Source: Ciona savignyi (taxonomy: Eukaryota; Chordata; Ascidiacea; Phlebobranchia; Cionidae). From it: DNA of 64,000 bases. Below, in pieces: positions 34,101 through 43,677 of this stretch; position 1 is the first letter of the stretch, and the number at the start of each line of letters is the position of its first letter. Under the pieces are notes generated by a model that saw nothing but the letters and a program-made list of their open reading frames with translations, ran no database searches and had not been told where the DNA came from. The translations under genes were made by a program, and so were the position numbers. The stretch lies in contig CH002344.1 in the NCBI GenBank assembly GCA_000149265.1, forward strand, positions 248,397-312,396, written 5' to 3'.

Positions 34101-35898
34101 GGACTGGTGTATTAAAAGACTGACAATAGAGGCTCATAATGGGTTCTGTTTAACCACTATTATATTTGCAACGTCGCCTTGGGCTTTACCACACACGAAA
34201 CATAAAGGACTAGCAACATGCTGGTATAGCGCAAGCAGTTTCTTTACTCGGTGACTAGGTAATCTTTTCACGGTAGATTAAGTCTGGTTCACCTTGGAAA
34301 TAAACATGAATCAAGCTATGACAGTGTAGCAATTACGTCCAACCGCACTTCCTACCAAGCTATATGACACATAGTTGATTATGTACTTACCCCATAAGTT
34401 TGTGGATGGAGCGCCCAATTCAAGTCACTTGTAGCCGATTTGGTGTCGTACAATATATCTGTAATAATCAATGTTACATTTTGTTCACACAATGCTTGTT
34501 GTGACATCACAAACAGAGGAAAAGGAGGGAAACTTAACACTGTATTCATTGGAAACCAATTTTAACCCTAACCCCAAACTCTAACCCTGCTGACATGATT
34601 ACTAGTTACCACAGACCCCAAACTCAATCACTCATTTTAGTAACAAGGATCCATTACCGAACTGTAACCACCGAATTTTTTTGTTTAAGCCACAATAAAA
34701 GGCTAGGTACCGACTCCTATTACTGATTTATTGGGCAAAATGGCAGTAAACTGTATTTAACTAGCTAAATTAATTATCGTGTGTAATACACCGTAATATC
34801 GCATAACAATTAAACTATAGTTAGTTGGTACTTAAACTACAGTTGTAAGGTAAGATACCATAGATTTTTAAGTATCCAACCCTTTGGTAAATAACAGCAT
34901 TCCTTGGTTTATATTTAGATGATAAAGTTTGATTTGTAATTAAGGATTTATTAAAACATTGGTCTGAAAGGCAGTTAGGCCTCTCGTGCGCGAATTCCTT
35001 TGACGCGTGTTACACATTAACTTACATGCCCATTGTCATAAATTGCGTCACAGTAATAAACTAGAAACGGAATTCCAGATCTCGGAAATGGTTTGGAACG
35101 AAAGGAGTTGCGTGACAATAGGAATTGTTTGTCCAATGACGTACAATACGCCCGACGCTGCGATGTTCTATTATTTGCCTCCCCGCGAACGCTTCGCCAA
35201 CCACCCGGAATAGTTTAATCCATCATTAGGGCAAGCGCCCGAACTATAACTAGTTTAACTTTAATTTGAAAATAAATTGAGTTTAAAGCGAGACGCTTTG
35301 CTCGCACTAGCACACTGTACCATGTAATGTTATATAAACATGTTTTAACAACTGTAATTTTTAACATTCTTTTTAGTTTTCGTTAATAATTAATAATACT
35401 TACTGTAACGTAAAAAGTAACTGATACGAAATTTATCTTATCTTTCAAAAACGTTCGTGACTTTGACTGCTATTTTTATTACCATTCACTGTGAATAATT
35501 CTTTATTAAGCCGGTGATAAAAGAACGGAAATGAAAACAATAAACCAGATCCAGACCCGATAAGATTAAACATACAACGCGACGGTTAGATAAAAATGTC
35601 CACTCTGCAATGTCTACGTTTTAACAGGCGACAATCAACTGTATGTGAAGTAGCCAAGTAATCAAATTCAACTTAAAACTACTTGGCAGACCAGGCTTAA
35701 TAATTATAATTATATTTTCTATTACTCGTTTATGTTTCGCTAGCCTACTACATTATGCAAATGTAATTGATTGTAAATATAGATATATATTGTATAGGAT
35801 ACTGTTTATTTCTAAAATAATTTAAACTTACATGTGTCTGCTCGTACAGAGGCAATAATCACAGAAAGTAGCACCAAACATAATCCGTTTCCTTTCAT
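14253..35898 (-). CDS. Eph receptor tyrosine kinase, complete gene
   Basis: Twenty-one exons (minus): 35832-35898, 34391-34458, 33719-33834, 32774-33016, 32123-32319, 30928-31032, 24461-24616, 23354-23462, 22469-22618, 21679-21763, 20954-21102, 20496-20628, 19539-19733, 19057-19158, 18334 to within the gap (about 18515), 17890-17951, 17312-17521, 16191-16385, 15588-15736, 14932-15084, 14253-14478. All sit between GT and AG with matching phases, about 1018 residues. Order: signal peptide, ephrin-binding domain, Cys-rich region, two fibronectin III domains, one membrane helix, juxtamembrane segment, kinase, SAM, and C-terminus ending VPVAV, which fits the class II PDZ ligand of Eph receptors. 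Role: cell-surface receptor for membrane-bound ephrins in contact signalling. Oddities: one base appears missing in exon 9 (22567-22570), and a gap hides the glycine loop. The family is certain; which ascidian Eph paralogue this is, I cannot say. Confidence 0.95.
15148..15380 (-). repeat. SINE-1 body repeat with 31-bp core units
   Basis: Four core units (AGTAATACACCTCATGCCCA recurring) followed by a body unit ending GGAGCAATGTAAAGTGGCTT, in an Eph intron. Confidence 0.8.
15775..15915 (-). mobile_element. SINE family 1, tail and core only
   Basis: Antisense tail (ATGTTTATCCCCGTGAATGG, GTTAACACACGGGCAATCGT) and core (CGCCCATCGTCGGGTTACCG), truncated before the body and head. It lies 40 bp upstream of an Eph kinase exon. 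Confidence 0.8.
16740..17300. repeat. Degenerate minisatellite in an Eph intron
   Basis: Fifteen or so diverged copies of a 35-45 bp unit marked by GAATGACCCC followed by variable ACACTATAC, TGTAATGCAA or GTGTGGCA segments. It fills most of the intron between the two kinase exons. Confidence 0.7.
17955..18065. repeat. 20-bp tandem repeat at an Eph 3' splice site
   Basis: Five copies of GTTAGTTAGTGGGGGGTGGT-like units. On the coding (minus) strand each unit reads as a C-rich tract with CTAAC, ending only a few bases from the acceptor at 17952-17953. Confidence 0.85.
18507..18606. other. Assembly gap (100 N) inside the Eph gene
   Basis: One hundred Ns of placeholder length. It hides the start of the exon encoding the kinase glycine-rich loop. 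The sequence on the far side is a SINE-core tandem array, the likely cause of the break. Confidence 0.98.
18607..19012 (+). repeat. 31-bp SINE-core array plus one body unit
   Basis: About eight core units (CTGTGGGCATGAGGTGTATT, with TGTGCTCGA spacers) then a full 136-bp type unit, in the Eph intron next to the gap. Confidence 0.85.
19539..24616 (-). CDS. Eph exons 7-13: Cys-rich, two FN3 domains, transmembrane helix
   Basis: Exon 7 encodes an EGF-like Cys-rich piece ([19 protein letters not shown] ... [11 protein letters not shown]). Exons 8-10 form FN3-1, including the Eph-typical C-x2-C-x6-C-x2-C block [15 protein letters not shown] in exon 9 and [13 protein letters not shown] near its end; between these two the frame changes, see findings. 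Exons 11-12 form FN3-2 ([20 protein letters not shown] ... [18 protein letters not shown]). Exon 13 carries the helix [20 protein letters not shown] followed by [12 protein letters not shown] as a stop-transfer, near residues 535-565. Confidence 0.88.
20715..20850 (+). repeat. Single SINE-1 body unit
   Basis: GCCACTTTACATTGCTCTTA, CAAATGAAAAGTTATGTCTG and GATTGTGGGCATGAGGTGTA in the order seen in the 136-bp units; Eph intron. Confidence 0.75.
21170..21610 (+). repeat. 109-bp tandem array carrying the SINE core
   Basis: Four copies at 109-bp spacing. Each joins the core (CCTCATGCCCACAGTCGAGT) to a non-SINE block (GGTTGGTTTATTTATATCCT, GGCTTTATCCACGGGTATCG). Eph intron. Confidence 0.85.
21835..22290. 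repeat. Purine-rich tract (GGAGGA/GAAGGA)
   Basis: About 450 bp almost free of pyrimidines on the plus strand, built from irregular GGAGG and GAAGGA units. On the Eph coding strand this is a very long polypyrimidine run upstream of the exon at 21679-21763. A 253-residue minus-strand open frame across it is a composition artefact. Confidence 0.85.
22660..23215 (-). repeat. 109-bp SINE-core array, opposite orientation
   Basis: Five copies of the same chimeric unit as at 21170-21610, now reading core (AGCAACTCGACTGTGGGCAT) then TACGATACCCGTGGATAAAG. The two arrays face each other across the Eph exons at 21.7-22.6 kb, as a large inverted repeat. Confidence 0.85.
24620..27715. other. First half of the 6.3-kb Eph intron, no gene seen
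   Basis: AT-rich intron between the two Cys-rich-region exons. No exon, tRNA or SINE was recognised. A degraded hAT-like end (CAGAGGTCGGCAACCTTTTG) lies near 25738. The length and low repeat content make it a fair place for enhancers, but nothing in the sequence proves that. Confidence 0.45.
27720..28059. mobile_element. hAT-type element with 8-bp TSD and internal 39-bp repeats
   Basis: Ends CAGTGCTTCGCAACC (27728) and GGTTGCGTAGCACTG (to 28051) are inverted repeats with one mismatch. The flanks GTCTAAAT and GTTTAAAT match at 7 of 8 positions, as expected of an ageing hAT target duplication. Inside, 27910-28040 holds 3.3 copies of a 39-bp unit (GCGGCACACTGGTTTAATAT plus AACTGCTGGTTTAAATATT). 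Confidence 0.75.
28401..29067. repeat. Diverged tandem duplication of about 350 bp in the Eph intron
   Basis: Copies at 28401-28752 and 28761-29067. They share GGATTATCGACACCTAT, TTTGGTTTAATTTTGAA-type, GGCGTTAAGCTTCA, CGATTACAATAAGGTTACCT and CGCTTGGCATTTATTCAATA blocks in the same order, with indels between. Confidence 0.85.
30928..35898 (-). CDS. Eph exons 1-6: signal peptide, ephrin-binding domain, start of Cys-rich region
   Basis: Exon 1 encodes a 20-22 residue signal peptide ([20 protein letters not shown]). Exons 2-5 (about residues 23-230) form the ligand-binding domain. Recognisable pieces are [20 protein letters not shown], the [11 protein letters not shown] strand, [31 protein letters not shown] and the [18 protein letters not shown] segment. 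Exon 6 gives [20 protein letters not shown], the conserved Cys-rich linker. Cysteines fall where Eph receptors have them. The exon 6 acceptor is preceded by a long poly-C tract on the coding strand. Confidence 0.93.
31038..31055. repeat. Poly-G/poly-C run at an Eph splice acceptor
   Basis: About 17 Gs on the plus strand, giving an all-C polypyrimidine tract ending TACAG on the Eph strand directly before the exon at 30928-31032. Confidence 0.95.
31795..32070. mobile_element. Possible hAT-like MITE
   Basis: CAGTGCTTTCAGTGG at the left and GTTGACAAGCACTG at the right are roughly inverted and resemble hAT ends. The flanking eight bases do not match, so the boundaries are uncertain. In an Eph intron. 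Confidence 0.35.
32360..32500 (-). mobile_element. SINE family 1, tail and core
   Basis: Antisense tail (TTCATGTTTATCTCCGTGAA, TTAACACACGGGCAATCGTC) and core (CCCACTGTTGGGTTACCGGT), truncated. It lies about 40 bp upstream of an Eph ligand-binding exon. Confidence 0.75.
33150..33245 (-). mobile_element. SINE family 2 copy
   Basis: Antisense: GATTGAACCCATGATGGGCT (B-box side) and GTGTTAACCATTCGGCCACC (A-box side), about 95 bp, in an Eph intron. Confidence 0.7.
33890..34000 (-). mobile_element. SINE family 2 copy
   Basis: Antisense: GGGCTAAGTTTTGAACCATA and CGTTAACCATTCGGCCACAC then GACCGTAC, about 105 bp, in an Eph intron. Confidence 0.7.
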
Positions 35899-35899
35899 T

Positions 35900-36790
35900 T
35901 TTTGTATATTATAATTTTCGTTTAAATCAGCCGTTCCTAAAGTTAAACCGGTACACGCCTTCGCCTAAAAACTGAAATTTTCCGGTTCAGAAAAAAAGTG
36001 CTCTAAGAAACTAAAACCAGCGTTTCGTAACTGACTGGCGACACTTCAAGCTAAACGGTGCGTTACGATTTCCCTTTTTTCTTTCGTCTCTCGCTTATCG
36101 GCGTCGTCTGAAGTTCTCTCTCTTGTGGACAGTAATTTCCGGGCAACCCATTTCAATGTAAAATCGTCCATAGGTGCCAAGTTAATTTATTTGACATTTA
36201 ACGACAAAAATATATCGTCTTTTGATATTTTAACATTCATTTCAAAACGGCGGACGCTGGCTCCTCGCTTTATTATAAAGTTGTCAATGAAATAAATAGC
36301 GAAACTAATGTTTGAAAATATGATTAAAACGATGACTGGTAGCTAGATTATATTACATATCCTTTTAAAGAGACAGTGTCATTTAAACAGAAAACATCTT
36401 ACCTTTCATTGGTCTGTGATTTAAAAAAAAGAAAAACGCATCAAGATTTTTCTATTGTTACGTCACATTACAGTCTATTGCGTCGTCATACCAACGTCGA
36501 ATTGCGTAACCTAAAATGATTTTCTCAATAACGTCGTCATTTTCATAAAATGCGACCTTATATTTTCATACCGACGTTGACTAATTCGCTTCCTATTGTA
36601 GTTGCACCATTCCTACATTACGGTGCTTAATTCCAATACTCCATAACTCAAGTCACTCTGGGTTCAACGTCCAAGTAGAACTTTACTTTGAACTAAATCA
36701 TTTAATTTGCATGGAAGTGGTTTAACGACCCAGTTTCATATAATGTTGCTATGTTTGAAAAAAATCTCCTGTTTCTTTTTCAGAAATAAA
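35900..36790 (-). promoter_or_regulatory. Presumptive Eph 5' flank
   Basis: Region directly upstream of the Eph signal-peptide ATG. No convincing TATA box or trans-splice mark was identified; included to define the interval. Purely positional inference. Confidence 0.3.
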
Positions 36791-37333
36791 TACAGTGGAA
36801 CCCCGCTTGGAGACCACCTCGATAACACGACCACCTCATTATCAGGACCACTTTAGTAAGGTCCCAAATAATTTACTATGGTAATGCATTGCATTCTGTT
36901 TCAATAACGCGACCACCCCGGTTTTCAGACCACGACCGCCATATTATGGTCCAAAACTACAAATTTAACTCCGCTTAGGTGACCAAACGTGCTAAACAAT
37001 ATGCCTTTGTCACCAAAATAATAAGGTTAAATTTATTTTATAATGAAAACAATAAGAATAAATTAGCGCGTACACACACATACAAAGAAAATTGTAGCAA
37101 AGAGAACTGACTTTTACAAGATAAATTTCAGTACTAACAGTTGTTTAAATTTATTCTGCAGTATTTGATAAGAATAATGGCATTTGGTAAAAAAATAGTT
37201 AAAAGGCAGACGTTTTGGCTGCATATATGACGACAACTTGGTCCAAAGCAAAATTCACTAACACGACCACCCCGCTAACGCGACCGCTTGATAACGGTCC
37301 CATAGGTGGTCAGGTAAGCGGGGTTCCACTGTA
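36791..37333. mobile_element. TA-flanked inverted-repeat element (pogo/Tigger-like MITE)
   Basis: Bordered by TA (36791-36792 and 37332-37333). Terminal inverted repeats CAGTGGAACCCCGCTTGG and the complement of CAGTGGAACCCCGCTTACC. Subterminal motifs GCGACCACCCCG and CACGACCACC recur in several copies. CAGTGGAACC ends with TA duplications resemble pogo/Tigger-type Tc1/mariner elements. No transposase in its 539 bp. Confidence 0.8.
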
Positions 37334-38297
37334 TAACTAAACTGATGATCTGTTTTCTTTAACTGTTTGTCTTTTCCGATTTTTACTTTTAAATATTTTG
37401 TTATTTTTAATAATTTGTTGTAACACCTGTCTTTTTTCTGTTTTTTCGAACTCTTTGATTTTTTATTGCGACTTATTTATGAACTTTACTCTTAAATTCA
37501 GTCGTAAATCACAACAACTTTGTATGCGAGGTAACATTGTATATTCTAGTCCACGCCCACATATGGCTCCATAATCTTGGTCTATGTACTCTACATTAAG
37601 CGCGGTTTACATTATCGATTCCAGTTCCTGGTTTGGCTCTTTGATGCGTTTCGTACCTTTTTTTCTGAATTTTTCCCATTACGAAGAAGATGTTCTGGTG
37701 ATTAATTATTCAAACTAAAAAAACATGGAAAAGTACACTACACAAGTTAAAACTTAAAACGCTTCCAACTGTGTCCTGATAAGCGATATTTCAGACGCCT
37801 AAAAGCCATTTTCGTTGAAATTAATATTTAAAGACCTTTTTGCTTATCTTGGAAACATAACGACTTTCGTTTCCGCAATCTTGTCATTTCCCGTCGTAAT
37901 TAAACTTGAGTTATTAAAACTAAAAATAAAACACCATACAAACAAACATAAATCCATTAAAAATGGCTGATAAGCACAAACGAGTTTGCTAATCCATGTG
38001 TATCATGATGCATATCTATGAGGTGATAAAAAAGGAATTCTTCAAAATTACTTCACTCTCTCTAGTGAAGTGCTTTGAACAACAGTAGCCATTGTGAGTC
38101 AATATCCGTAAGTGTTGGCGCATAAACGAAATTGTGATGTCACAAGCCCTTGGCGCATTGTGTTTAATGTACTGTTAGCTTTATGTCGCAATAAGCGTGT
38201 CCTTGAGACGGTTTATCTGCGAATGGCAAAAAAGGGAGCTAAAGGGAGATTCCGTATTAACATGTTTAACCGCGATTATCATCTGCTAACTGATGTG

Positions 38298-38582
38298 CCC
38301 AATATTACATTGCTGGCGCTATAACAATGTGTGAATAATCAAACATGAATTTTAATTTGGACGACTTATTAGATACCACTGGGTTGAAGCAATGTAAAGT
38401 GGCTTGCTCATGTGCACAGTAATACACCTTATGCACACAGTCGAGTTGCTGGAGCTATTACATTGTGTGGATAATCAGACATGACTTTTAATTTGGACGA
38501 CTCATTAGATACCACTGGGTTGGAGCAATGTAAAGTGGCTTGCTCAGGTGCACAGTAATACACCTCATGCCCGCAGTAGAGT
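38298..38582 (-). repeat. Two SINE-1 body units
   Basis: Two consecutive 136-bp type units (AATTTGGACGACTCATTAGA, CCACTGGGTTGGAGCAATGT, AGTAATACACCTCATGCCCG). Confidence 0.85.
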
Positions 38583-38584
38583 CT

Positions 38585-38935
38585 TTGATAAATGTATTAA
38601 ATGCGTGTTAGTACAATTTCGATTTGCCGACTCATTAGGTGCAGGTAAGAAACGCCAGCTTGCACAAGTACAGGCACGCGATACACAGTACCCGCTTGTC
38701 CCACCTCCACCACTGATTGCAGAGCCAACGCGCTACCTAATGAGCCAACGCACAGGGATTACTGTAAACGGTGAAGCAATTCTGAGCGTTCCGCCCTGGT
38801 CTAAGCTGGTGGGTCGATGAATGTTCTAAAAGCGGTCTCTTCTCGCACACCGCGCGCTCGAGAGCCCTTGTCACCAGGATTTTACACTTCATTTAATTTC
38901 ATTAAACCCGGTATTTGGTTGTATGTTTAGCGGCC
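38585..38935 (+). other. GC-richer island with two overlapping plus-strand ORFs, origin unknown
   Basis: A reading frame entering from the adjacent repeat runs to a stop at 38818-38820. From 38585 it gives about 78 residues, with a basic stretch (GAGKKRQLAQVQARD), a proline run (YPLVPPPPLIAEPTRYL) and NGEAILSVPPWSKLVGR at the end. Its TGA overlaps an ATG (ATGA at 38817-38820) starting a 37-residue frame (MNVLKAVSSRTPRAREPLS ...). Base composition and codon choice look unlike the AT-rich flanks, and ATGA overlaps are typical of bacterial or phage operons. I recognise no protein family. Horizontal transfer, a contaminant join, or coincidence are all possible. Confidence 0.3.
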
Positions 38936-38939
38936 ACAT

Positions 38940-39770
38940 CTGGTGCAGCACTCGACATTCTAGTTCCTTGTCGTGACGTATTGTAACGTCGTTTCGCTGT
39001 TTCTTTGTTTAAATTTACAAAAAGTTGAGTAAAATAAAACTTGGTAACAAAATCTGGAGTAAAAAGATCTCTGAACAAGCATTTTTAATAGACCTTTAAA
39101 ACGAAACACGATTGGCGTTGATTGAAAGCAAATCGGTTGTGTATTTGGAAAGGTATCGATTTTGGACGCAGTATTTTCGCTTCTTATTTTAAAGAGAAAG
39201 TGGAGTAAAAACGCTAGTTCAAATAAACAAGACATTTCCATTTGGTTGGAAACGTCTGCCGGTTATAACGCACTTTCCGAAAGTACCTAAATAACCGAAA
39301 AACGACTGTTTTTGAAAAATGATTTTTTATCATAAAGCAAGGATTAAGAAGGAAAACAATTTAATTTTATAATAAACAAAACGAAGTCCAACTAACACAT
39401 AAAATATGCGAGGTATTGATTTTATTGAATATCAAGCCAAGTATATGGTGTTTTAATATTAGTCATATGGTAACGAAGCAATATAATATTATAGACTTTA
39501 TTGTCCGGTTTAAACGAAACTTTGGCACGAGATGAAACGGGAAAATTGAAACCCTTACAGTGTAATGTATATGTTGTTGGGAAATTTCCATTCATTTAGT
39601 AATGCGCAGATGATGCAACAGCATATTGGGCGATACTACAGCAATGTGAGGGAAAAACGCTCACTAAATTAGAAAATTTAACTTTAACCTTTCCCTTACT
39701 AATCTCAACCAAATAACTCTAACTCAGCGCCATTATATTTAGTGAGCAGTTTTCCTTTATCCCAATTTAC
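38940..39770. other. AT-rich interval, nothing supported
   Basis: Between the GC-richer island and the second gap. No exon, SINE or RNA gene seen. Confidence 0.5.
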
Positions 39771-39870
39771 NNNNNNNNNNNNNNNNNNNNNNNNNNNNNN
39801 NNNNNNNNNNNNNNNNNNNNNNNNNNNNNNNNNNNNNNNNNNNNNNNNNNNNNNNNNNNNNNNNNNNNNN
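39771..39870. other. Assembly gap (100 N)
   Basis: Placeholder-length run of N in intergenic sequence upstream of the Eph gene. Confidence 0.98.
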
Positions 39871-40413
39871 CATATGACGACACATAAAGGGTAATGTTGT
39901 ACTGGTACAATGGCGAAAACAGTATTTAAAACTAGTGGATCTAAATTTACATTCTTTATGAAATGTGCGTTGTCTAGAGGCGTAAATTCTTCTATCAGTA
40001 TTCGACAATGGGCACAAGGTACAAGGTGATATACCTCGAGCCCACAGTCAGGCTAACGAAGCTATAACAGTGTAATATATGGAAATAGCAATTTGATACG
40101 ATCCAGCACTTTGTATGATCAGCGGTCGATATATCCGCTGTGCACAGTGAGGTAATATAGGGTGGGGTGCGCGTGTTTATTAAGGGGCGTTAAAACATGG
40201 CGTCAGGTGTCTGTTACTGAGATTATCTCGATCAATTTGTGCAAATGGGTGCTTTAAATCAAATTAATTAAGTATACCACACTGCAAAAGCTCCGGTAAC
40301 TCGACAGTGGGCAGGAGATAATCTAACGATTGCCCGTGTGATAATGCCCCTTTTCAATGTCAAACGCCCACGCAACAATGCAAAACACATGGTTGTAGGA
40401 TCAGCAAATATCC

Positions 40414-41354
40414 TCAGCAGACACTGCTGCACGAGATACGTCTGTTGCTACGACGAAGCCGCTCAATATGGAGTTGCATGAAATCCACCGATAGTGGTCT
40501 GGGAAGAAAAACACGGGAATTAAAAATTAAATTCCAATATAATTTCATTAATTTGTTTATAGTTTTTAGGTCTTTAACGGACATGAAGTAAAAAATGCTC
40601 AACAGAAATATAGTAGGCAACAAAATATCTATAAAATGTCTTAAAACATTAAAATTTCGATGACTCTACCGTGGGCACGAGTTGTCTGATAAGATCATAG
40701 AATACTATATATAGTATTATGTTATAAGAACATATAGATATAAATCTTATTCCATTTTTAACTTAAGGGGCGTGAATCATCAAATAAACCAGTGTCACAT
40801 ATGGAGTGTGGGGGCGGGGGGTATTTGTAAATGTCGCGAAGCGAATTCCTGAAATCCTAATTTGTGGTATCTATGACATCATAGGCGGAATACGAACAAA
40901 TGACCGATATGAACAACGTATTATGTTGGTTACCGTGGTAAGGTTCAGACAATTGGGTAAAATGTCTGGTTTGTGCAACCCAAGCTTGGGTTAAAACATA
41001 AAAGACCCAGTAAAGTTAGATTACCTCATGTCCACCGTCGGGTTAACGGAAATACCTTCGTGTTTTGTGGATAATTTAGACTTTGCTACAGTTTTTGTCC
41101 GAACTATTAATTCACTTGGTTTATGCTGTTTTTGCCAAATGTCTTGGTTAAAACACAACAGACTCTTAATGGGGCTGAAAAAATCCGCTAAGTAGCATTG
41201 CCTCGCTTTGGACAGCAGAGGTATCGAATACACAACCTCCCAACCGTCGTGCTTGCGCTCCTACCGATTCAGCCAACCATAAGGTTGGTGGGTTAGACTT
41301 ACCTCGTGCCCGGGCGGCGGAAGGTGTCATCCGCTGTTCGGGACCTCGGCAGCT
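40414..41354 (-). CDS. Candidate last two exons of an unrecognised gene
   Basis: Exon 41303-41354 (acceptor TCCACAG, donor ACGAG/GTAAGT) and exon 40414-40498 (acceptor CTTCCCAG) join in phase to give SRTADDTFRRPGTRPLSVDF followed by MQLHIERLRRSNRRISCSS, then a TGA stop. The first exon is markedly GC-rich for the region and both splice sites match consensus well. The product is short, very basic and has no domain I recognise. A second reading frame across the same exons is also open, so the frame is not settled. It lies downstream of the F-box/WD40 gene on the same strand. Confidence 0.35.
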
Positions 41355-41869
41355 CTGTGGACGATTGATGACGTATTAAGCATATTTATGACGTGATAAA
41401 CACACCACTACTACGCACAAGCGAGTTCTGGGCAGTTAACTTCGTATGATAGGCTCTTTTATTCCTCCCCGAAATGGGAATTAAACTTATAATGCCCTAG
41501 ACTTAAACGCGAATTGATTAAAATCCTCCATTCTACAATATGTAATAGAAATGTTGGAAAGCCACTATATCCACACGCTCTGACTAATACAGATGTACGA
41601 TATATGAACTTGATGTTTATCACCATGGTTCGACACTTTTTTTTAACACAGGTTAACGTCACCTCGTGTCAACCGTCTGATTGCCGGAGTTAAAATGTTG
41701 TATTTATGGTACAATTAAAATATTCACAATTCCACTTGAATCCACTGATCTCTCCTAAGTACCATGTCCAGGTATATGCACTGTGTGGTTACAGGGGCGA
41801 CCATATGTATGAATGACTATGTATTCTTATATGCTTTAAATCATGCAATCGGGCATGATGTTGTTATAC

Positions 41870-42035
41870 TCCTGGCAGATTAGTCTGGTGGTTTAGTGCG
41901 TCGCCTTTCAGCCGAAGATTTGTAGGTTTGAAACTGGTCACTAGCTAATCGGTTGTGTCCTTGGGCAAGGAACTCTATGGACTTTGAACGTCTTAGCTCA
42001 TGTAAGCCGACGGTGGGCGCGAGGTGATCTGATGA
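41870..42035 (+). mobile_element. SINE family 1, head plus core with the body deleted
   Basis: Head TGCGTCGCCTTTCAGCCGAA, B box GGTTTGAAACTGG, GTTGTGTCCTTGGGCAAGGA, then a jump to core GACGGTGGGCGCGAGGTGAT. Confidence 0.75.
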
Positions 42036-42439
42036 TTTATTGTTTGGTAACGCTCCCTTGTGTAGTCACAAGGTAATCTGCCGAATTTGTGATAACTACC
42101 CACGTTTTCTTGATGACACTGATAAAACATACATATCCCAAGTAACACAAAGGGGGAAATACCGTGTGTATGACGTGTGGATGTGTTTGACCTTGGTCGA
42201 ACGCCAACTGCGGATCGGCTTCGTTCCATCATCTGTATATAAGTGTGGAATCATTAGTGGGTAATTTCAAGTTGAAAGTCCTATATTTTTCTCCATTATG
42301 ATATGTAACGACTATCCATTTCACTTTAATACGGTCGTCAGTCTGCAGGTAACGGGTGTGACCTTCGGCAAACCATTTCGCGGATATCACCTTAACCCAG
42401 TGGATTAATGTTTGCAGTAAAATTAAAGGATCTTCCCAA

Positions 42440-42570
42440 TTATACACAACACAATGCAATAGCTCCGGTAACTCGACGGTGGGCGCGAGGTGATCTGACG
42501 ATTGCCCGTGTGTTAACCCCCTTGGTTTTTTCCCATTAACGGGGATAAAACGAAAATATCCTATCCTTTG
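42440..42570 (+). mobile_element. SINE family 1, core and tail
   Basis: GCAATAGCTCCGGTAACTCG, GACGGTGGGCGCGAGGTGAT, GATTGCCCGTGTGTTAACCC and a TATCC tail; 5' truncated. Confidence 0.8.
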
Positions 42571-42944
42571 TCAAGCACTATTAAGTTTAAACAATATCCA
42601 AAAGTGTATCCAAGAAATACAACTGGCGTAGATAGCGGTAGGTTTCGATCACACAACCATTCACCCGACACACTTCCAATGTACCGTACCAACCCATATG
42701 CACAAATGTTACACTTTTAGGCGGGTTCTCGATAACCTGTAGTCAGCAGCTCTCAACGATATGTATAAAACGCTTGTATTGATGTAAGCAGCATAAAATC
42801 ACAACTACCTAACACATAATGCAACTGTCATTTAAAATGAAATAAGCGGTAAAGTCTAACGGTTTTTGGCGGAAAAGATAACGATAAATGCGACAGGTAA
42901 TTGTTGTCAAAGAGTTGATTACTAGGGCATCATCAAGTAATCAG

Positions 42945-43645
42945 CGCACGCACCAAAACCACGCACCAAAACCACGCACCGAAATCACGCACCAAAATCA
43001 CGCACCAAAATCACGCACCAAAACCACGCACCGAAATCACGCACCAAAATCACGCACCAAAACCACGCACCAAAACCACGCACCAAAACCACGCACCAAA
43101 ACCACGCACCAAAATCACGCACCAAAACCACGCACCAAAATCACGCACCAAAACCACGCACCAAAGCCACGCACCAAAATCACGCACCGAAACCACGCAC
43201 CAAAACCACGCACCAAAACCACGACACCACAAATCACGCACCAAAACCACGCACCAAAATCACGCACCAAAACCACGCACCAAAATCACGCACCAACAGA
43301 CCACGCGACCCATACAATCACGCACCAAAACCACGCACCAAGAACCACGCACCAAAATCACGCACCAAAACCACGCACCAAAATCACGCACCAAAACCAC
43401 GCACCAAAATCACGCACCAAAACCACGCACCAAAATCACGCACCAAAACCACGCACCAAAATCACGCACCAAAACCACGCACCAAAATCACGCACCAAAA
43501 TCACGCACCAAAACCACGCACCAAAATCACGCACCAAAACCACGCACCAAAATCACGCACCAAAACCACGCACCAAAATCACGCACCAAAACCACGCACC
43601 AAAATCACGCACCAAAACCACGCACCAATATCACGCACCACGATA
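42945..43645. repeat. 13-bp minisatellite (CACGCACCAAAAY), about 53 copies
   Basis: Uniform 13-base unit CACGCACCAAAAC or CACGCACCAAAAT. In the right half the C and T forms alternate strictly, giving a 26-bp higher-order unit. A 252-residue plus-strand open frame here is an artefact, because the unit has no stop in any plus frame. Confidence 0.95.
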
Positions 43646-43677
43646 AAACATGTAACACAAACACCCCATCCACCAAC

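Noticed and set aside
42888..43646. 252-residue plus-strand open frame, Lys/Thr/His/Pro-rich
   Set aside because: Product of the 13-bp minisatellite, which has no stop codon in any plus-strand frame; not a gene.
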